Assembly: GCA_003650305.1 (NCBI GenBank)
Contig: QMOV01000013.1
Span: 1-38,132 of the forward strand
Length of the DNA stretch: 38,132 nt
Source: Bacteroidota bacterium
GTDB lineage: Bacteria; Bacteroidota; Bacteroidia; Flavobacteriales; Flavobacteriaceae
Direction: 5' to 3'
Both the position numbers and the translations under genes were made by a program. Within the stretch, counting starts at the first letter, position 1. The number at the start of each line of letters is the position of its first letter. A model generated the notes under the pieces. It was not told the origin of the DNA and made no database searches. It saw nothing but the letters and a program-made list of their open reading frames with translations. Shown here piece by piece: positions 1 to 8,137 of the stretch.

Positions 1-720
1 CCCTAGTTCTATATGATTTTTAGGAGTGTCAATAATAACTTTATCGTCAGTCATCACAATAAGTTTATCGCATAACTGAATGGCTAAATCTATTTCGTGA
101 GACGAAAATAAAATAGTTTTATGAGTGTCTTTAGCCATTTTTTGAAGCAGTTTCAATATATATGCTTTATGATAGATATCGAGATGTGTCGTTGGTTCAT
201 CTAAAATTATAAGCGATGTGTCTTGAGCAAAAGCACGTGCAATCATTACTTTTTGTAATTGACCATCACTTAACTCGAAACATTTTTTATGTTTTAAATC
301 TTCAATATTGGTTTGATTAATGGACTGATTTATCATCTCTATATCGAGTTCTGATAAATTCCCAACCCAATTAGTATAAGGTTGTCTGCCAAGAGCAACC
401 AATTCAAAAACAGAAAGGTTTTTCGAGACCATTTGTTCTGTTAATACTAAACTTAAGGCTTTGGCTAATTCGTTTGTATGGTAGTCTGCTAAATCTTTCT
501 CATTAATAAGAATTTTTCCACTTAATAATTCTTGTACTTTGGTAAGCGTTCGTAATAGCGTAGATTTTCCAATACCATTTGCACCAATTAATCCTATTAA
601 TTCACCTTGTTGCAGTTCAATATTAATATTTGAAGCTACAACAGTTTTAGCTTTTTTAGATGAATAACCTATTGATAGGTTTTCAGTTTTTAAGATGATA
701 TTTGGGTTACTAATATTCAT
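1..720 (-). CDS. FecE/BtuD-type ABC transporter ATPase (3' end outside window)
   Basis: ATP-binding subunit of an iron-siderophore/vitamin B12 type importer, acting on the cytoplasmic face of the inner membrane. Translating the minus strand from the ATG at 720 gives 240 codons open to the window edge. I see Walker A GANGIGKST (residues 46-54), Q-loop region near TEQM (94-97), signature LSDGQ (150-154), Walker B LIILDEP (170-176), D-loop and the switch His208 (SSHE). All catalytic motifs are present, so only the C-terminal tail is missing. Its ATG overlaps the stop of the permease gene by one base (TAATG), indicating translational coupling in one operon. The B12 assignment rests on the riboswitch next door; a ferric-siderophore substrate cannot be excluded from the ATPase alone. 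Confidence 0.93.
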   Translation of the reverse strand, partial: MNISNPNIILKTENLSIGYSSKKAKTVVASNINIELQQGELIGLIGANGIGKSTLLRTLTKVQELLSGKILINEKDLADYHTNELAKALSLVLTEQMVSKNLSVFELVALGRQPYTNWVGNLSELDIEMINQSINQTNIEDLKHKKCFELSDGQLQKVMIARAFAQDTSLIILDEPTTHLDIYHKAYILKLLQKMAKDTHKTILFSSHEIDLAIQLCDKLIVMTDDKVIIDTPKNHIELG

Positions 721-1751
721 TAAAAAATCATCTTTCTTTTTCTGACCAGTAACCAAATCACTATTGGTGCACCAATTAAAGAGGTAATTGCATTAATTGG
801 TAAGGTGTAATCGCTTGTTGGTATTTGTGCAATACTATCGCAAATAAGCATAATAATTGCGCCAAAAATAAAAACTGCTGGTAACAGTATTTTATGATTA
901 GAGGTGTTTAAAACTTGTCTTGTAATATGCGGAATTGCTAAACCTATAAATGCAATTGGTCCAGCAAATGCAGTAATTGTACCTGCCAATAAACTGGTCG
1001 CTATTATAATGATGAATCGACTTTGTTTAATATTTATACCAAGACTTTTAGCATAATTTTCACCTAAAAGTAAAGTATTTAACGATTTTAAAGATGCGAT
1101 GCTAAACAGTATTCCGACGAAATAAATAATGAGAAATATTAAAAGTTCGCTCCAAGATAAATTACCAAGACTACCAAATCCCCAAAAAACGTATTGTTGT
1201 AATTGTTCGGCAGAACTAAAATAGGAAAGCACACTTACCACAGCAGCAGTAATACTGCCAAACATTAAACCAATAATTAAAATTGCCATCGTATCTCTAA
1301 CTTTAACAGAGACCATCATAACAGCGAGAAGCACTAAAAAACTGCCTAAACTTGCTGCAATTACTAAACTCCATTTGGTTAGTAAGAGGGTAGCAAAAAA
1401 ACCACCAAAGATAGAAGCTCCCATAATTACTAAAGCAACTCCTAAACTTGCTCCAGAACTTATACCAAGCACAAATGGTCCAGCCAATGGATTTCTAAAT
1501 AAAGTTTGCATTAGCAATCCCGAAATTCCTAAACCAGAACCAACCAAAATAGCAGTGAACGCTTTTGGTAATCTGTAATTCTGAATAATATGTTGCCAAG
1601 CTTCATTGTCGATAGTGTTTCCAATTAAGCTGTTAAACACATCTTTTATAGGAATGGAAACTGAGCCCAAACTAATATTTGCAAAAAAGCAAACGATTAA
1701 TAAGACTGATAAGACTAAAAAAGAAAGTCTGTATGTGTTTTTAAGATACAA
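720..1751 (-). CDS. FecCD/BtuC-family ABC importer permease
   Basis: Inner-membrane permease of about 343 residues, the usual length for the FecCD family. It is strongly hydrophobic throughout, and contains family-typical stretches such as GSGLGISGLLMQTLFRNPLA (about residues 71-90) and the ATPase-coupling region SLGINIKQSR followed by GPIAFIGLAIPHITR. The start is a TTG at 1751, because an in-frame TAA (the stop of the upstream binding protein) lies directly before it and the first transmembrane helix begins a few residues later. The next Met is at about residue 81, well inside conserved sequence. It sits between the binding lipoprotein and the ATPase, completing a standard importer. Confidence 0.95.
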   Translation of the reverse strand: MYLKNTYRLSFLVLSVLLIVCFFANISLGSVSIPIKDVFNSLIGNTIDNEAWQHIIQNYRLPKAFTAILVGSGLGISGLLMQTLFRNPLAGPFVLGISSGASLGVALVIMGASIFGGFFATLLLTKWSLVIAASLGSFLVLLAVMMVSVKVRDTMAILIIGLMFGSITAAVVSVLSYFSSAEQLQQYVFWGFGSLGNLSWSELLIFLIIYFVGILFSIASLKSLNTLLLGENYAKSLGINIKQSRFIIIIATSLLAGTITAFAGPIAFIGLAIPHITRQVLNTSNHKILLPAVFIFGAIIMLICDSIAQIPTSDYTLPINAITSLIGAPIVIWLLVRKRKMIF

Positions 1752-2885
1752 TTACTCTAATGGTTTAAAAAAGAAAGGTACATAGTTTTTTAATAATTCT
1801 GGATGACAAATTTTTATAATATCCTTAAGCACTAAATCTGGTCTAGCCATCCCAAGTTCGTAGTACAAAACACCACCAGTTTTTCCTGTTGTATTAGTAA
1901 ATGAATAGATAGTTTTATTTTGAAAGGCTTTAAACTCTGTGTAATGCGAATTGGCTTTTTCAAGAGCTTCTAAACTTGTATAATATGAAGGACTTAACCA
2001 AATATCTGCATTTTTTGCTTTAGAAAAAACTGCTTCAAAACTTAAAGCTAAACTTCCTTTTCCAGTTGTATCGCTCCACAAATAATTTACATTGGCATCC
2101 TTTAAAAGTTGTGCTTCAGTACTTGAGCCATTAGGTAAATACCAAACGTCTTTATGCATTGCTCCACTTAAAATAGTTGGTTGGTTTTTTACTTTTGAAG
2201 CTAATTGTTTTGCTTTTATATAATCGTTTTCTATTTGATTAAAAATAGAATCAGCTTCTTTTTCTTTGTCGAATAATATTCCAAAAAACTTAATCCATTC
2301 TGCTTTTGCAAGGGGAGAGCTTTCTACCCAATCTCCATTATAAATTACTGGAATATTAGCTTTTTTAACGATTTCTAAAGTTTTGTTTGTACCATCAACA
2401 CCAAAAGCAACTACTAAATCTGGATTTAACTCTAATAATATTTCAGTGTTTATGCCCTCGTTTTTACCAAGTTCTCTAACCAATCCATCATGAATACGCT
2501 GTCTTGTTTTTTCTGAAGACACATAATTGCTTCCAGGAAAACCAACCAATTTTTGCTCAACACCAAGTAATTCTAAAGCAGGAATATGTGTTGTTGAGGT
2601 TACAACAATAGATTTTAATGGAGTATAAAAAGCACCATCATAGTCATGTGTATCATAAAAAGCAATTGTTGAATCTAATAAAGCAAATTCATATAATCTT
2701 TCAGCATTAGGCCAAGGGTTTTTGATTTCTAAAATTTTATGCGTTTTATAATCACTAATCGTAAAGCCTTTAGCATATTTTAAAGGAATTGTTTTTCCTT
2801 CTATTGTTTCTGTTATGGCAGTTTTACTTTCATTCTTACAGGAAAGAACTGTAACTATTAATATAAAAAGATATTTTTTTTTCAA
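1752..2885 (-). CDS. Periplasmic-binding lipoprotein of B12/iron-type ABC importer (BtuF/FepB-like)
   Basis: Substrate-binding protein of the importer, PF01497-type fold, tethered to the membrane by a lipid. I place the start at a TTG (2885-2883), giving 377 residues starting (M)KKKYLFILIVTVLSC, a clean lipoprotein signal with the lipobox Cys at residue 16. An open frame continues to 3002 and would add 39 residues, but that extension would bury the signal peptide and overlap riboswitch DNA, and a good -7 box lies at 2903-2910, inside it. Visible family features are the N-terminal lobe (SIVVTSTTHIPALELLGVEQKLVG) and the linker segment LELNPDLVVAFG. The TAA stop directly abuts the permease TTG in the same frame. 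It probably binds cobalamin delivered by the divergent receptor. Confidence 0.9.
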   Translation of the reverse strand: MKKKYLFILIVTVLSCKNESKTAITETIEGKTIPLKYAKGFTISDYKTHKILEIKNPWPNAERLYEFALLDSTIAFYDTHDYDGAFYTPLKSIVVTSTTHIPALELLGVEQKLVGFPGSNYVSSEKTRQRIHDGLVRELGKNEGINTEILLELNPDLVVAFGVDGTNKTLEIVKKANIPVIYNGDWVESSPLAKAEWIKFFGILFDKEKEADSIFNQIENDYIKAKQLASKVKNQPTILSGAMHKDVWYLPNGSSTEAQLLKDANVNYLWSDTTGKGSLALSFEAVFSKAKNADIWLSPSYYTSLEALEKANSHYTEFKAFQNKTIYSFTNTTGKTGGVLYYELGMARPDLVLKDIIKICHPELLKNYVPFFFKPLE

Positions 2886-2902
2886 AAGTCTGATTTTAAA
2901 TT

Positions 2903-2910
2903 CAAAAATA
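2903..2910 (-). promoter_or_regulatory. -7 promoter box for the ABC importer operon
   Basis: Read on the minus strand this is TATTTTTG, matching the Bacteroidota consensus TAnnTTTG. Transcription would start around 2897, about 11 bases before the TTG at 2885. I see no well-spaced TTTG -33 element. The box helps decide the start codon of the binding protein. Confidence 0.5.
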
Positions 2911-2964
2911 AGATTATTTACTTTTTCAAAAGAAACAAAAGGTAAATTGTTTATTTTTACAATG

Positions 2965-3275
2965 AAATTTGGTTTGACAATGTCAATTGAATAAATGTTC
3001 AAGAAGACAATGTTAATTAAAAGGGAATCTGGTGCAATGATTTACGATTGAAAATTTTAGATTTACGATTTTTTGAAATGTTAATTCTTAAATCGTAATT
3101 CGTATATCGTACATTTTTAATTCCAGAACTGTTCCCGCAACTGTAATCTTAGTCACATTTTTATTTGTGATGCTTATTGCAAAAACTTCAAAACCACTGC
3201 TTGTGCTAAATCAAGTTTAGGATGAGTGGGAAGGTGAGCAATAAGACGAGAGTCAGGAGACCTACCATTTTCAAA
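2965..3275 (+). promoter_or_regulatory. Cobalamin riboswitch, enlarged by an insertion in loop L5
   Basis: Upstream of the BtuB-like receptor on the same strand. Recognisable conserved blocks, in order: GGTT at 2971-2974; TTAAAAGGGAATCTGGTGCAA starting at 3016 (shortened core AAAAGGGAATCTGG); CCAGAACTG at 3123-3131; CCCGCAACTGTAA at 3134-3146; CCACTG near 3201; GTGGGAAGG near 3226-3234; and the B12 box AGTCAGGAGACCTACC at 3251-3266. These are the landmarks of the class I adenosylcobalamin riboswitch (RF00174). Hairpin P5 (CTGG 3029-3032 with CCAG 3123-3126) is normally closed by a loop of about 7 bases; here about 83 extra bases (3038-3120) lie inside the loop. The element would repress the receptor gene when B12 is plentiful, if still functional. 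It does not read onto the minus-strand importer. Confidence 0.93.
3038..3120. repeat. Heptamer-repeat palindromic insert within riboswitch loop L5
   Basis: The segment has copies of TTTACGATT on its left side (3041-3049 and 3062-3070) and three consecutive NNTCGTA heptamers on its right side (AATCGTA 3091-3097, ATTCGTA 3098-3104, TATCGTA 3105-3111). The two sides are inverted copies, so the RNA should fold into a long AU-rich hairpin. Related sequence occurs at 11005-11018 and 25271-25314. It is most simply a small mobile intergenic repeat that landed in the riboswitch. Confidence 0.75.
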
Positions 3276-3512
3276 ACTATAAATGTCAAACTTTCGGGAC
3301 AGAAGTTGAATGCCAATTATCAACTGAATTCGCTGTAAAGAAAATTAGTAATTTTTTTGTTTAGACAAAAAAGAAAAATCAAGCATAGCATAGCTACGGT
3401 TTATTTTTATTTTGAAGTATAAATGTAAAAGAACAGTTTTATTGAGGTTAATTCAGTTTATAAATGACATAAGTATGTTATATCATACTACTCTCGAGTA
3501 ATTCGTATCACA
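3276..3512 (+). other. Leader between riboswitch and btuB-like gene
   Basis: About 237 untranslated bases follow the B12 box. They contain an AT-rich hairpin TTTTTTGT-TTAG-ACAAAAAA around 3353-3372 that could be part of an expression platform, although it lacks the GC stem of a normal terminator. I see no convincing small gene here. Confidence 0.35.
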
Positions 3513-5462
3513 GTGAACAAACAAACATCTATTTTTGGTATGCTGTGTTTAGGTATATCAATAGTTAGTTTTGCACAACAACTCCCGATAACTATCGGGA
3601 CCGATTCTTTAAAACTTCAGAAATTAGATGAAGTTGTTGTTTCAGATTCAAAATTTAAATTAAAAAGAGAACATTCAGGAAAAGTGATTACAAAAATCAC
3701 ACAACAAGATTTGCTGCAGTCTCAAGGAAAAACAATAGCACAAATTATTGATGAAACTGCTGGAATAGACATTAACGGCACAAATAGCAATGCTGCACAA
3801 AACTTAAGTTATTTTGTGCGTGGTGGACGTAATCGACAGGTTTTAATTCTTATTGATGGCATTGCTGTAACTGATGCTTCGCAAATTGCAAACGATTATG
3901 ATTTACGTTTGTTAAACGCAGATCAGGTAGAATCTATCGAGGTTTTAAAAGGAGCTTCCAGTACATTGTATGGTTCTGGTGCGGCAACTGCTGTAATAAA
4001 TATTAAACTAAAAGATGCTTCTGAAAAAGCAATTTCAGCTAATTTTAAAAGTAGTTTAGGTTCTAATCAATCTCAAAATAATGATAACTATACGATTGAA
4101 AACTTTATGAATAGCATTTCTGTAAACGGTACCTTAAAGAGGTTTGACTATCTCGCAAGTTTTGGACATCAATTTACTGATGGTTTATCTGCTGTTTCAA
4201 ACGGAACTGAATCTGATGCATTTAATTCTATAAATGGAAATATAAAATTGGGTTATCAGTTTTCAGAAGTGTTTAAAATGGATGTCTATGGAAGTTTCGA
4301 TAAGTTTAAAGCCGATTTTGATGATGGTTTTATGTTTACAGATGCCGATAACCGTTTAACAACAAATCAATATAGAATTGGGATTTCACCAAACTATATT
4401 TATATAAACGGAAGCATTACTATTAATGCAGCTTATAATTTAGTTGAAAGAGATATTGCTTCTGGTTTTCCTTCACAATTCAAATCCAAAGGTTTTGTTA
4501 TGGATGCTTTTAACAAATATAATTTTAACGATAAATTTTACACCGTTTTAGGAGTAAATGTACAAGACAACGAGATGGAGAGTTTTTCAATTCCGTTTGG
4601 AAGTACAGATTTTGAGCAAAGCATTAATCCAGATACTGCCTCGTTTACCATAATTGATCCTTATGCTAATGTGGTTTATGTTTCAGATTTTGATTTAAAT
4701 ATTAATGCAGGAGTTCGTTTAAACAATCATAGCGAATACGGTTCGCATTTGGTATATAGTGTAAATCCTTCATTTAAAAAGAATGTAAATTTTGGTTATA
4801 TAAAAGGTTTGGCGAGTTACAGTACAGCTTATATTACGCCTTCTTTGTTTCAGTTATTTGAACCTACGTATGGAAATGTCGAGTTACTGCCAGAAGAGAA
4901 TACGACTTTTGAAATAGGAGCAGAGGTAAGTATTAAAGACAAAGCAAGGATTAATGCGGTTTACTTTAATAGAAAAGAAGATAATTTTATCGATTTTGTG
5001 GATTTAGGAAATTTTGTGTTTCAGTATAAAAATGTAGATGATTCTTTTATCGCAAGCGGAATAGAATTTACTGCAAATTATAAGTTTTCAAATAAATTAA
5101 AACTCAATTCAAATGCTACTTATACTAAGGTTGAAGACGATTTAAACCTTCGTATTCCAGAATTAATAGTAAATGCAAGATTAGATTATCAATTAAATAA
5201 AAGCACATTTATGAGCTTTTCTTACCAATTTAATGATGACAGGGAAGATGCTTTTTTTAATAGCTCAACCTTTGAAACAGAAACAGTAAACTTAAAAAGT
5301 TATAGCCTTTTAGATTTTTATATAAGCCATAAAATTTTAAAGGATAAAATGATGCTTTTTGCTAATATAACTAATCTCATAAATGAAGAGTATCAAGAAT
5401 TATTTGGTTATTCTACCAGAGGAAGAAATGTAACTGTTGGGTTTAATTTGATTTTTTATTAG
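3513..5462 (+). CDS. btuB: TonB-dependent outer-membrane receptor, BtuB-like
   Basis: Outer-membrane receptor of 649 residues that imports cobalamin using TonB energy. Start is a GTG at 3513, followed by a signal peptide ending in SFAQ (about residue 22). A TonB-box-like segment LDEVVVSDS (about 38-46) precedes the plug domain, with ITQQDLLQSQGKTIAQIIDE, NLSYFVRGG, QVLILIDGIAV and VESIEVLKGASSTLYGSGAATAVINI. The rest is a beta barrel ending in the aromatic terminus FNLIFY. The upstream B12 riboswitch and the divergent importer fix the likely substrate. Residues 24-30 (LPITIGT) are encoded by a palindrome (3583-3600) that lies between the signal peptide and TonB box. The stop overlaps the convergent protease stop. 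Confidence 0.92.
   Translation: MNKQTSIFGMLCLGISIVSFAQQLPITIGTDSLKLQKLDEVVVSDSKFKLKREHSGKVITKITQQDLLQSQGKTIAQIIDETAGIDINGTNSNAAQNLSYFVRGGRNRQVLILIDGIAVTDASQIANDYDLRLLNADQVESIEVLKGASSTLYGSGAATAVINIKLKDASEKAISANFKSSLGSNQSQNNDNYTIENFMNSISVNGTLKRFDYLASFGHQFTDGLSAVSNGTESDAFNSINGNIKLGYQFSEVFKMDVYGSFDKFKADFDDGFMFTDADNRLTTNQYRIGISPNYIYINGSITINAAYNLVERDIASGFPSQFKSKGFVMDAFNKYNFNDKFYTVLGVNVQDNEMESFSIPFGSTDFEQSINPDTASFTIIDPYANVVYVSDFDLNINAGVRLNNHSEYGSHLVYSVNPSFKKNVNFGYIKGLASYSTAYITPSLFQLFEPTYGNVELLPEENTTFEIGAEVSIKDKARINAVYFNRKEDNFIDFVDLGNFVFQYKNVDDSFIASGIEFTANYKFSNKLKLNSNATYTKVEDDLNLRIPELIVNARLDYQLNKSTFMSFSYQFNDDREDAFFNSSTFETETVNLKSYSLLDFYISHKILKDKMMLFANITNLINEEYQELFGYSTRGRNVTVGFNLIFY
3583..3600. repeat. 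Palindrome TCCCGATA-AC-TATCGGGA inside btuB-like gene
   Basis: Perfect 8-base arms with a 2-base centre. It is read in frame as PITIG just after the signal peptide. It is one of four copies in the window (9343-9360, 12901-12918, 13503-13520). Confidence 0.9.
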
Positions 5463-6925
5463 TTGAATTGTATTCGTTTAATAGCTTCTTTTAGAGGTTT
5501 GTTATCAATATACATTCCTCCCTTTTTAAGAGTTAAAAAAGCGTTGCTATCTCCAACAAGTTTAACACTTGGTAAAGCAGGATATGATATTCTTCCTGTA
5601 CCTAGTATATCAGCTAAAGCTGCAGCTAATAATGGCTCATTTTCATTACCTAATACGCCATAATTAAATCGGTATTCTTCTAATACAATAGTTGGTGATA
5701 AACCTGTAGAAGGCACTACGTCATCATTTTTATTTACACCTATTGCAACAAGAGGTTGCATTGCATACAAATGGTTTGGATTGGCACCATCTCGACCAAA
5801 ATCTGGTGAATCATAAACTGTAATTGAGGCTTGAGATTTACCAGTTGTGTTAGTCCCAATTTGTATTATACTACTCATATGAGCTTTTAAGCTGTTAATA
5901 ACCATCTCACTAGCAGACGCTGATCTTTCTGTAGTTAAGACATACGCTTTATCAAGGTTTAAACTATTAATAGCACTACCATCATTTAAACTATTAGTAA
6001 AATTAAATGAAGTATTATGAGTTTGCAAATCATTATTATAAATAAGTTTCGCAAAAACTTGTCCATTAAACTGTCCTGTAATCATACTACCTAATAAAGT
6101 TGCAGTATTTACACTGCCACCAGGATTGTAACGTAAATCTAGTACCAAATGCTGTACATTATTAGAGAGGAAATTTCCAAAAGCATTATTTAATTGGTTA
6201 TCAAAATTTGATGTAAAACCGTTATACATCAAATACCCAACGTTTTCTCCATCAACATCAATAATTTCTGTTCTAAAAACGGGATTTTCTGTATATGGAA
6301 CTTTACTTATTGTTATACTTTCTGTTCCAGGATCTATAGTATCATCAGTAGTTTCAGAAGTTCCATTATCATTAAAAGCAGCAAGATTTAGTGTATAAGT
6401 GTCTTGATTTAATAGTGTTGAAAAATTACTTTCGGTTAGTGGACTACCATCAACTGCATAAAAAATATCACCACGCTGTAAATTATTATTATCAGCTTCA
6501 CTATTTGGGAGTACTAACCTAATCACTCCAATAACTTCTGTAGAACTATTTGGAGCAAAAAACAAACTAAACTCCATACCATTGGTTTTAAAAACACCAC
6601 TAAATAACTGTTCTAAAGCAATATAATCATCTGTAATCCAACTAAATCTATCAACGGTTTGTCTTTGGTAAATAACACTTTCAAATAAATCTTCAGGAGT
6701 GGAAAAACTGTTTAAATAATTAGCGTATTCTTGGTTAGAAGAAAATCTATTATCTGCTAAATCTGGAATATTATCCTTATAAAGATAAACAGCATTCATG
6801 CCTTTCCACACAAAATCATTAATCTCACTGGCTAGAATAACATTATCATCTCTATCGTCATTAAAACAACTTGTGGTAAGTCCTAGTAACATAATTACTA
6901 GAAACGCATTTAGGGTAAATCGCAT
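5459..6925 (-). CDS. S41-family (C-terminal processing type) protease lipoprotein
   Basis: Predicted periplasmic serine protease of 488 residues. The N-terminus MRFTLNAFLVIMLLGLTTSC is a lipoprotein signal with the lipobox Cys at residue 20. A PDZ-like region (about 115-215) contains LPNSEADNNNLQRGDIFYAVDG. The S41 domain has LRYNPGG (about 264-270) and the active-site segment TTERSASASE, with Ser337 the likely nucleophile by comparison with D1P/Prc, and Lys363 in TTGKS as the general base at the expected spacing. It converges on the receptor gene, and their stop codons overlap by four bases. The substrate is unknown. It is not the housekeeping Prc/CtpA because it is lipid-anchored and has a short N-terminal region; it fits the flavobacterial lipoprotein S41 group. 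Confidence 0.9.
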   Translation of the reverse strand: MRFTLNAFLVIMLLGLTTSCFNDDRDDNVILASEINDFVWKGMNAVYLYKDNIPDLADNRFSSNQEYANYLNSFSTPEDLFESVIYQRQTVDRFSWITDDYIALEQLFSGVFKTNGMEFSLFFAPNSSTEVIGVIRLVLPNSEADNNNLQRGDIFYAVDGSPLTESNFSTLLNQDTYTLNLAAFNDNGTSETTDDTIDPGTESITISKVPYTENPVFRTEIIDVDGENVGYLMYNGFTSNFDNQLNNAFGNFLSNNVQHLVLDLRYNPGGSVNTATLLGSMITGQFNGQVFAKLIYNNDLQTHNTSFNFTNSLNDGSAINSLNLDKAYVLTTERSASASEMVINSLKAHMSSIIQIGTNTTGKSQASITVYDSPDFGRDGANPNHLYAMQPLVAIGVNKNDDVVPSTGLSPTIVLEEYRFNYGVLGNENEPLLAAALADILGTGRISYPALPSVKLVGDSNAFLTLKKGGMYIDNKPLKEAIKRIQFN

Positions 6926-7066
6926 AGCTTAATTTTTTCTTTTAAAACTCTAAAGTTAGTTACATTATTGTAAAATAAAAATTTTAATTTTCGCAAAGGC
7001 GCGAATCCTTTGTATGAAACTGAATTATTCATTATTTTATTCATGGTAAAATAATTTTTGCATCGT

Positions 7067-7092
7067 TGTAACAAAATCAAGAATGCATCGTC
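7067..7092 (+). promoter_or_regulatory. ECF-type promoter, probably autoregulated
   Basis: TGTAAC at 7067-7072, a 16-base spacer, then CGTC at 7089-7092. This is the layout of ECF sigma promoters (TGTAAC-N16-CGTC class). Transcription would begin about 35 bases upstream of the sigma gene start at 7134. The promoter also lies within a direct repeat (GCATCGTTGTAACAA 7060-7074 and GCATCGTCGTAATAA 7085-7099, offset 25). Confidence 0.65.
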
Positions 7093-7133
7093 GTAATAAC
7101 AAATAGCAGAAATAGCTATCAACTAACCAAAAA

Positions 7134-7643
7134 ATGACACAGTCGGAGTTTTTATCGATAGTAATACCTTTTAAAGATAAGGTATTTCGTTTAGCAAAGC
7201 GGTTATTGGTGTCGAAGGAAGAAGCCGAAGATGCCACACAAGAAATATTGCTCAAACTGTGGAATAAAAAAGAGCAGATGCAAGATTATAAAAATGTAGA
7301 AGCTTTTTCGATGACAATGACAAAGAATTTTTGCCTTGATAAACTGAAATCTAAACACGCACAAAATTTAAAAATTGTGCATAATAATTACCAAGATAAT
7401 AACGTATCGTTACAAAAACAAGTAGAAATAAACGACAGTTTAGACTGGGTTTCAAAAATAATGGAAGAGTTACCTGAGCAACAAAAAATAATTATGCAGC
7501 TTAGAGATATTGAACAATACGACTTTAATGAAATTTCAAAAATGTTGGACATGAACGAAACAGCCATTAGAGTAAGCCTATCAAGAGCAAGAAAAACATT
7601 AAGAGAAAAATTAACTAAAACCCATAGTTATGGTATTAGATAA
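7134..7643 (+). CDS. ECF RNA polymerase sigma factor
   Basis: Extracytoplasmic-function sigma factor of 169 residues, a normal length for the group. Region 2 is visible in VFRLAKRLLVSKEEAEDATQ and the following EILLKLWNKKEQM (about residues 17-50), and region 4 in LPEQQKIIMQLRDIEQYDFNEISKML-DMNETAIRVSLSRARKTLREKL (helix-turn-helix, about 115-163). No extra C-terminal domain. It heads a four-gene operon and overlaps the next gene by 14 bases, a common arrangement for sigma/anti-sigma pairs. The upstream ECF-type promoter suggests that it transcribes its own operon. Confidence 0.95.
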   Translation: MTQSEFLSIVIPFKDKVFRLAKRLLVSKEEAEDATQEILLKLWNKKEQMQDYKNVEAFSMTMTKNFCLDKLKSKHAQNLKIVHNNYQDNNVSLQKQVEINDSLDWVSKIMEELPEQQKIIMQLRDIEQYDFNEISKMLDMNETAIRVSLSRARKTLREKLTKTHSYGIR

Positions 7644-8112
7644 CATAGAAAAATTATTAGAAAAGTACGACAACGGAGAAACTACTTTACAAGAAGAGCA
7701 GCAGTTAAAAAACTATTTCGCACAAGAAACTGTAGAGCCTCACTTAGAAGTATATAAACCAATGTTTCAGTATTTTTTGAAAACACAGGAAGAACAGTTT
7801 ACAAAAGACATTCCATTAAAACCTAGTAAAACATATACATTGTATAAATGGATTTCTGTCGCAGCAGTAGCAGTTCTAATGTTTGGGATTTACACACAAG
7901 TAAATAATCCTGTACAGCCAACAAACGAACAACTTTTGGCTTATAACCAAACAATGGATGCTTTAAATTTAGTATCCTCACAATTTAAAAAAGGGAATGA
8001 AAACATGAATGCTCTTGGGCTAATGTCTTCTTCCTTTAATAAAGGAGTAGAAGATATTGCTTACATCAATCAATTTTCGAATACCACAAATAAAATTTTT
8101 AAAAACGAATAA
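7630..8112 (+). CDS. Single-pass membrane protein, candidate anti-sigma factor
   Basis: 160 residues with an acidic cytoplasmic N-terminus (IEKLLEKYDNGETTLQEEQQ), one transmembrane helix (about residues 74-90, WISVAAVAVLMFGIYTQV) and a short outer segment. The NGETTLQEE.QLKNYF motif is typical of the N-terminal part of small membrane anti-sigma-like proteins of Bacteroidota. I infer an anti-sigma role from this topology and the 14-base overlap with the sigma gene. The outer part has an approximate tandem duplication: ALNLVSSQFKKGNENM followed by ALGLMSSSFNKGVEDI, which could be the signal-sensing or partner-binding region. No catalytic motif is seen. Confidence 0.7.
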   Translation: MVLDNIEKLLEKYDNGETTLQEEQQLKNYFAQETVEPHLEVYKPMFQYFLKTQEEQFTKDIPLKPSKTYTLYKWISVAAVAVLMFGIYTQVNNPVQPTNEQLLAYNQTMDALNLVSSQFKKGNENMNALGLMSSSFNKGVEDIAYINQFSNTTNKIFKNE

Positions 8113-8137
8113 TTAATAAACAATTAAAATTAAAATC

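Noticed and set aside
2886-3002. Longer N-terminus for the binding lipoprotein (ATG at 3002)
   Set aside because: It would bury the lipoprotein signal, overlaps the riboswitch 5' end, and a promoter box lies inside it.
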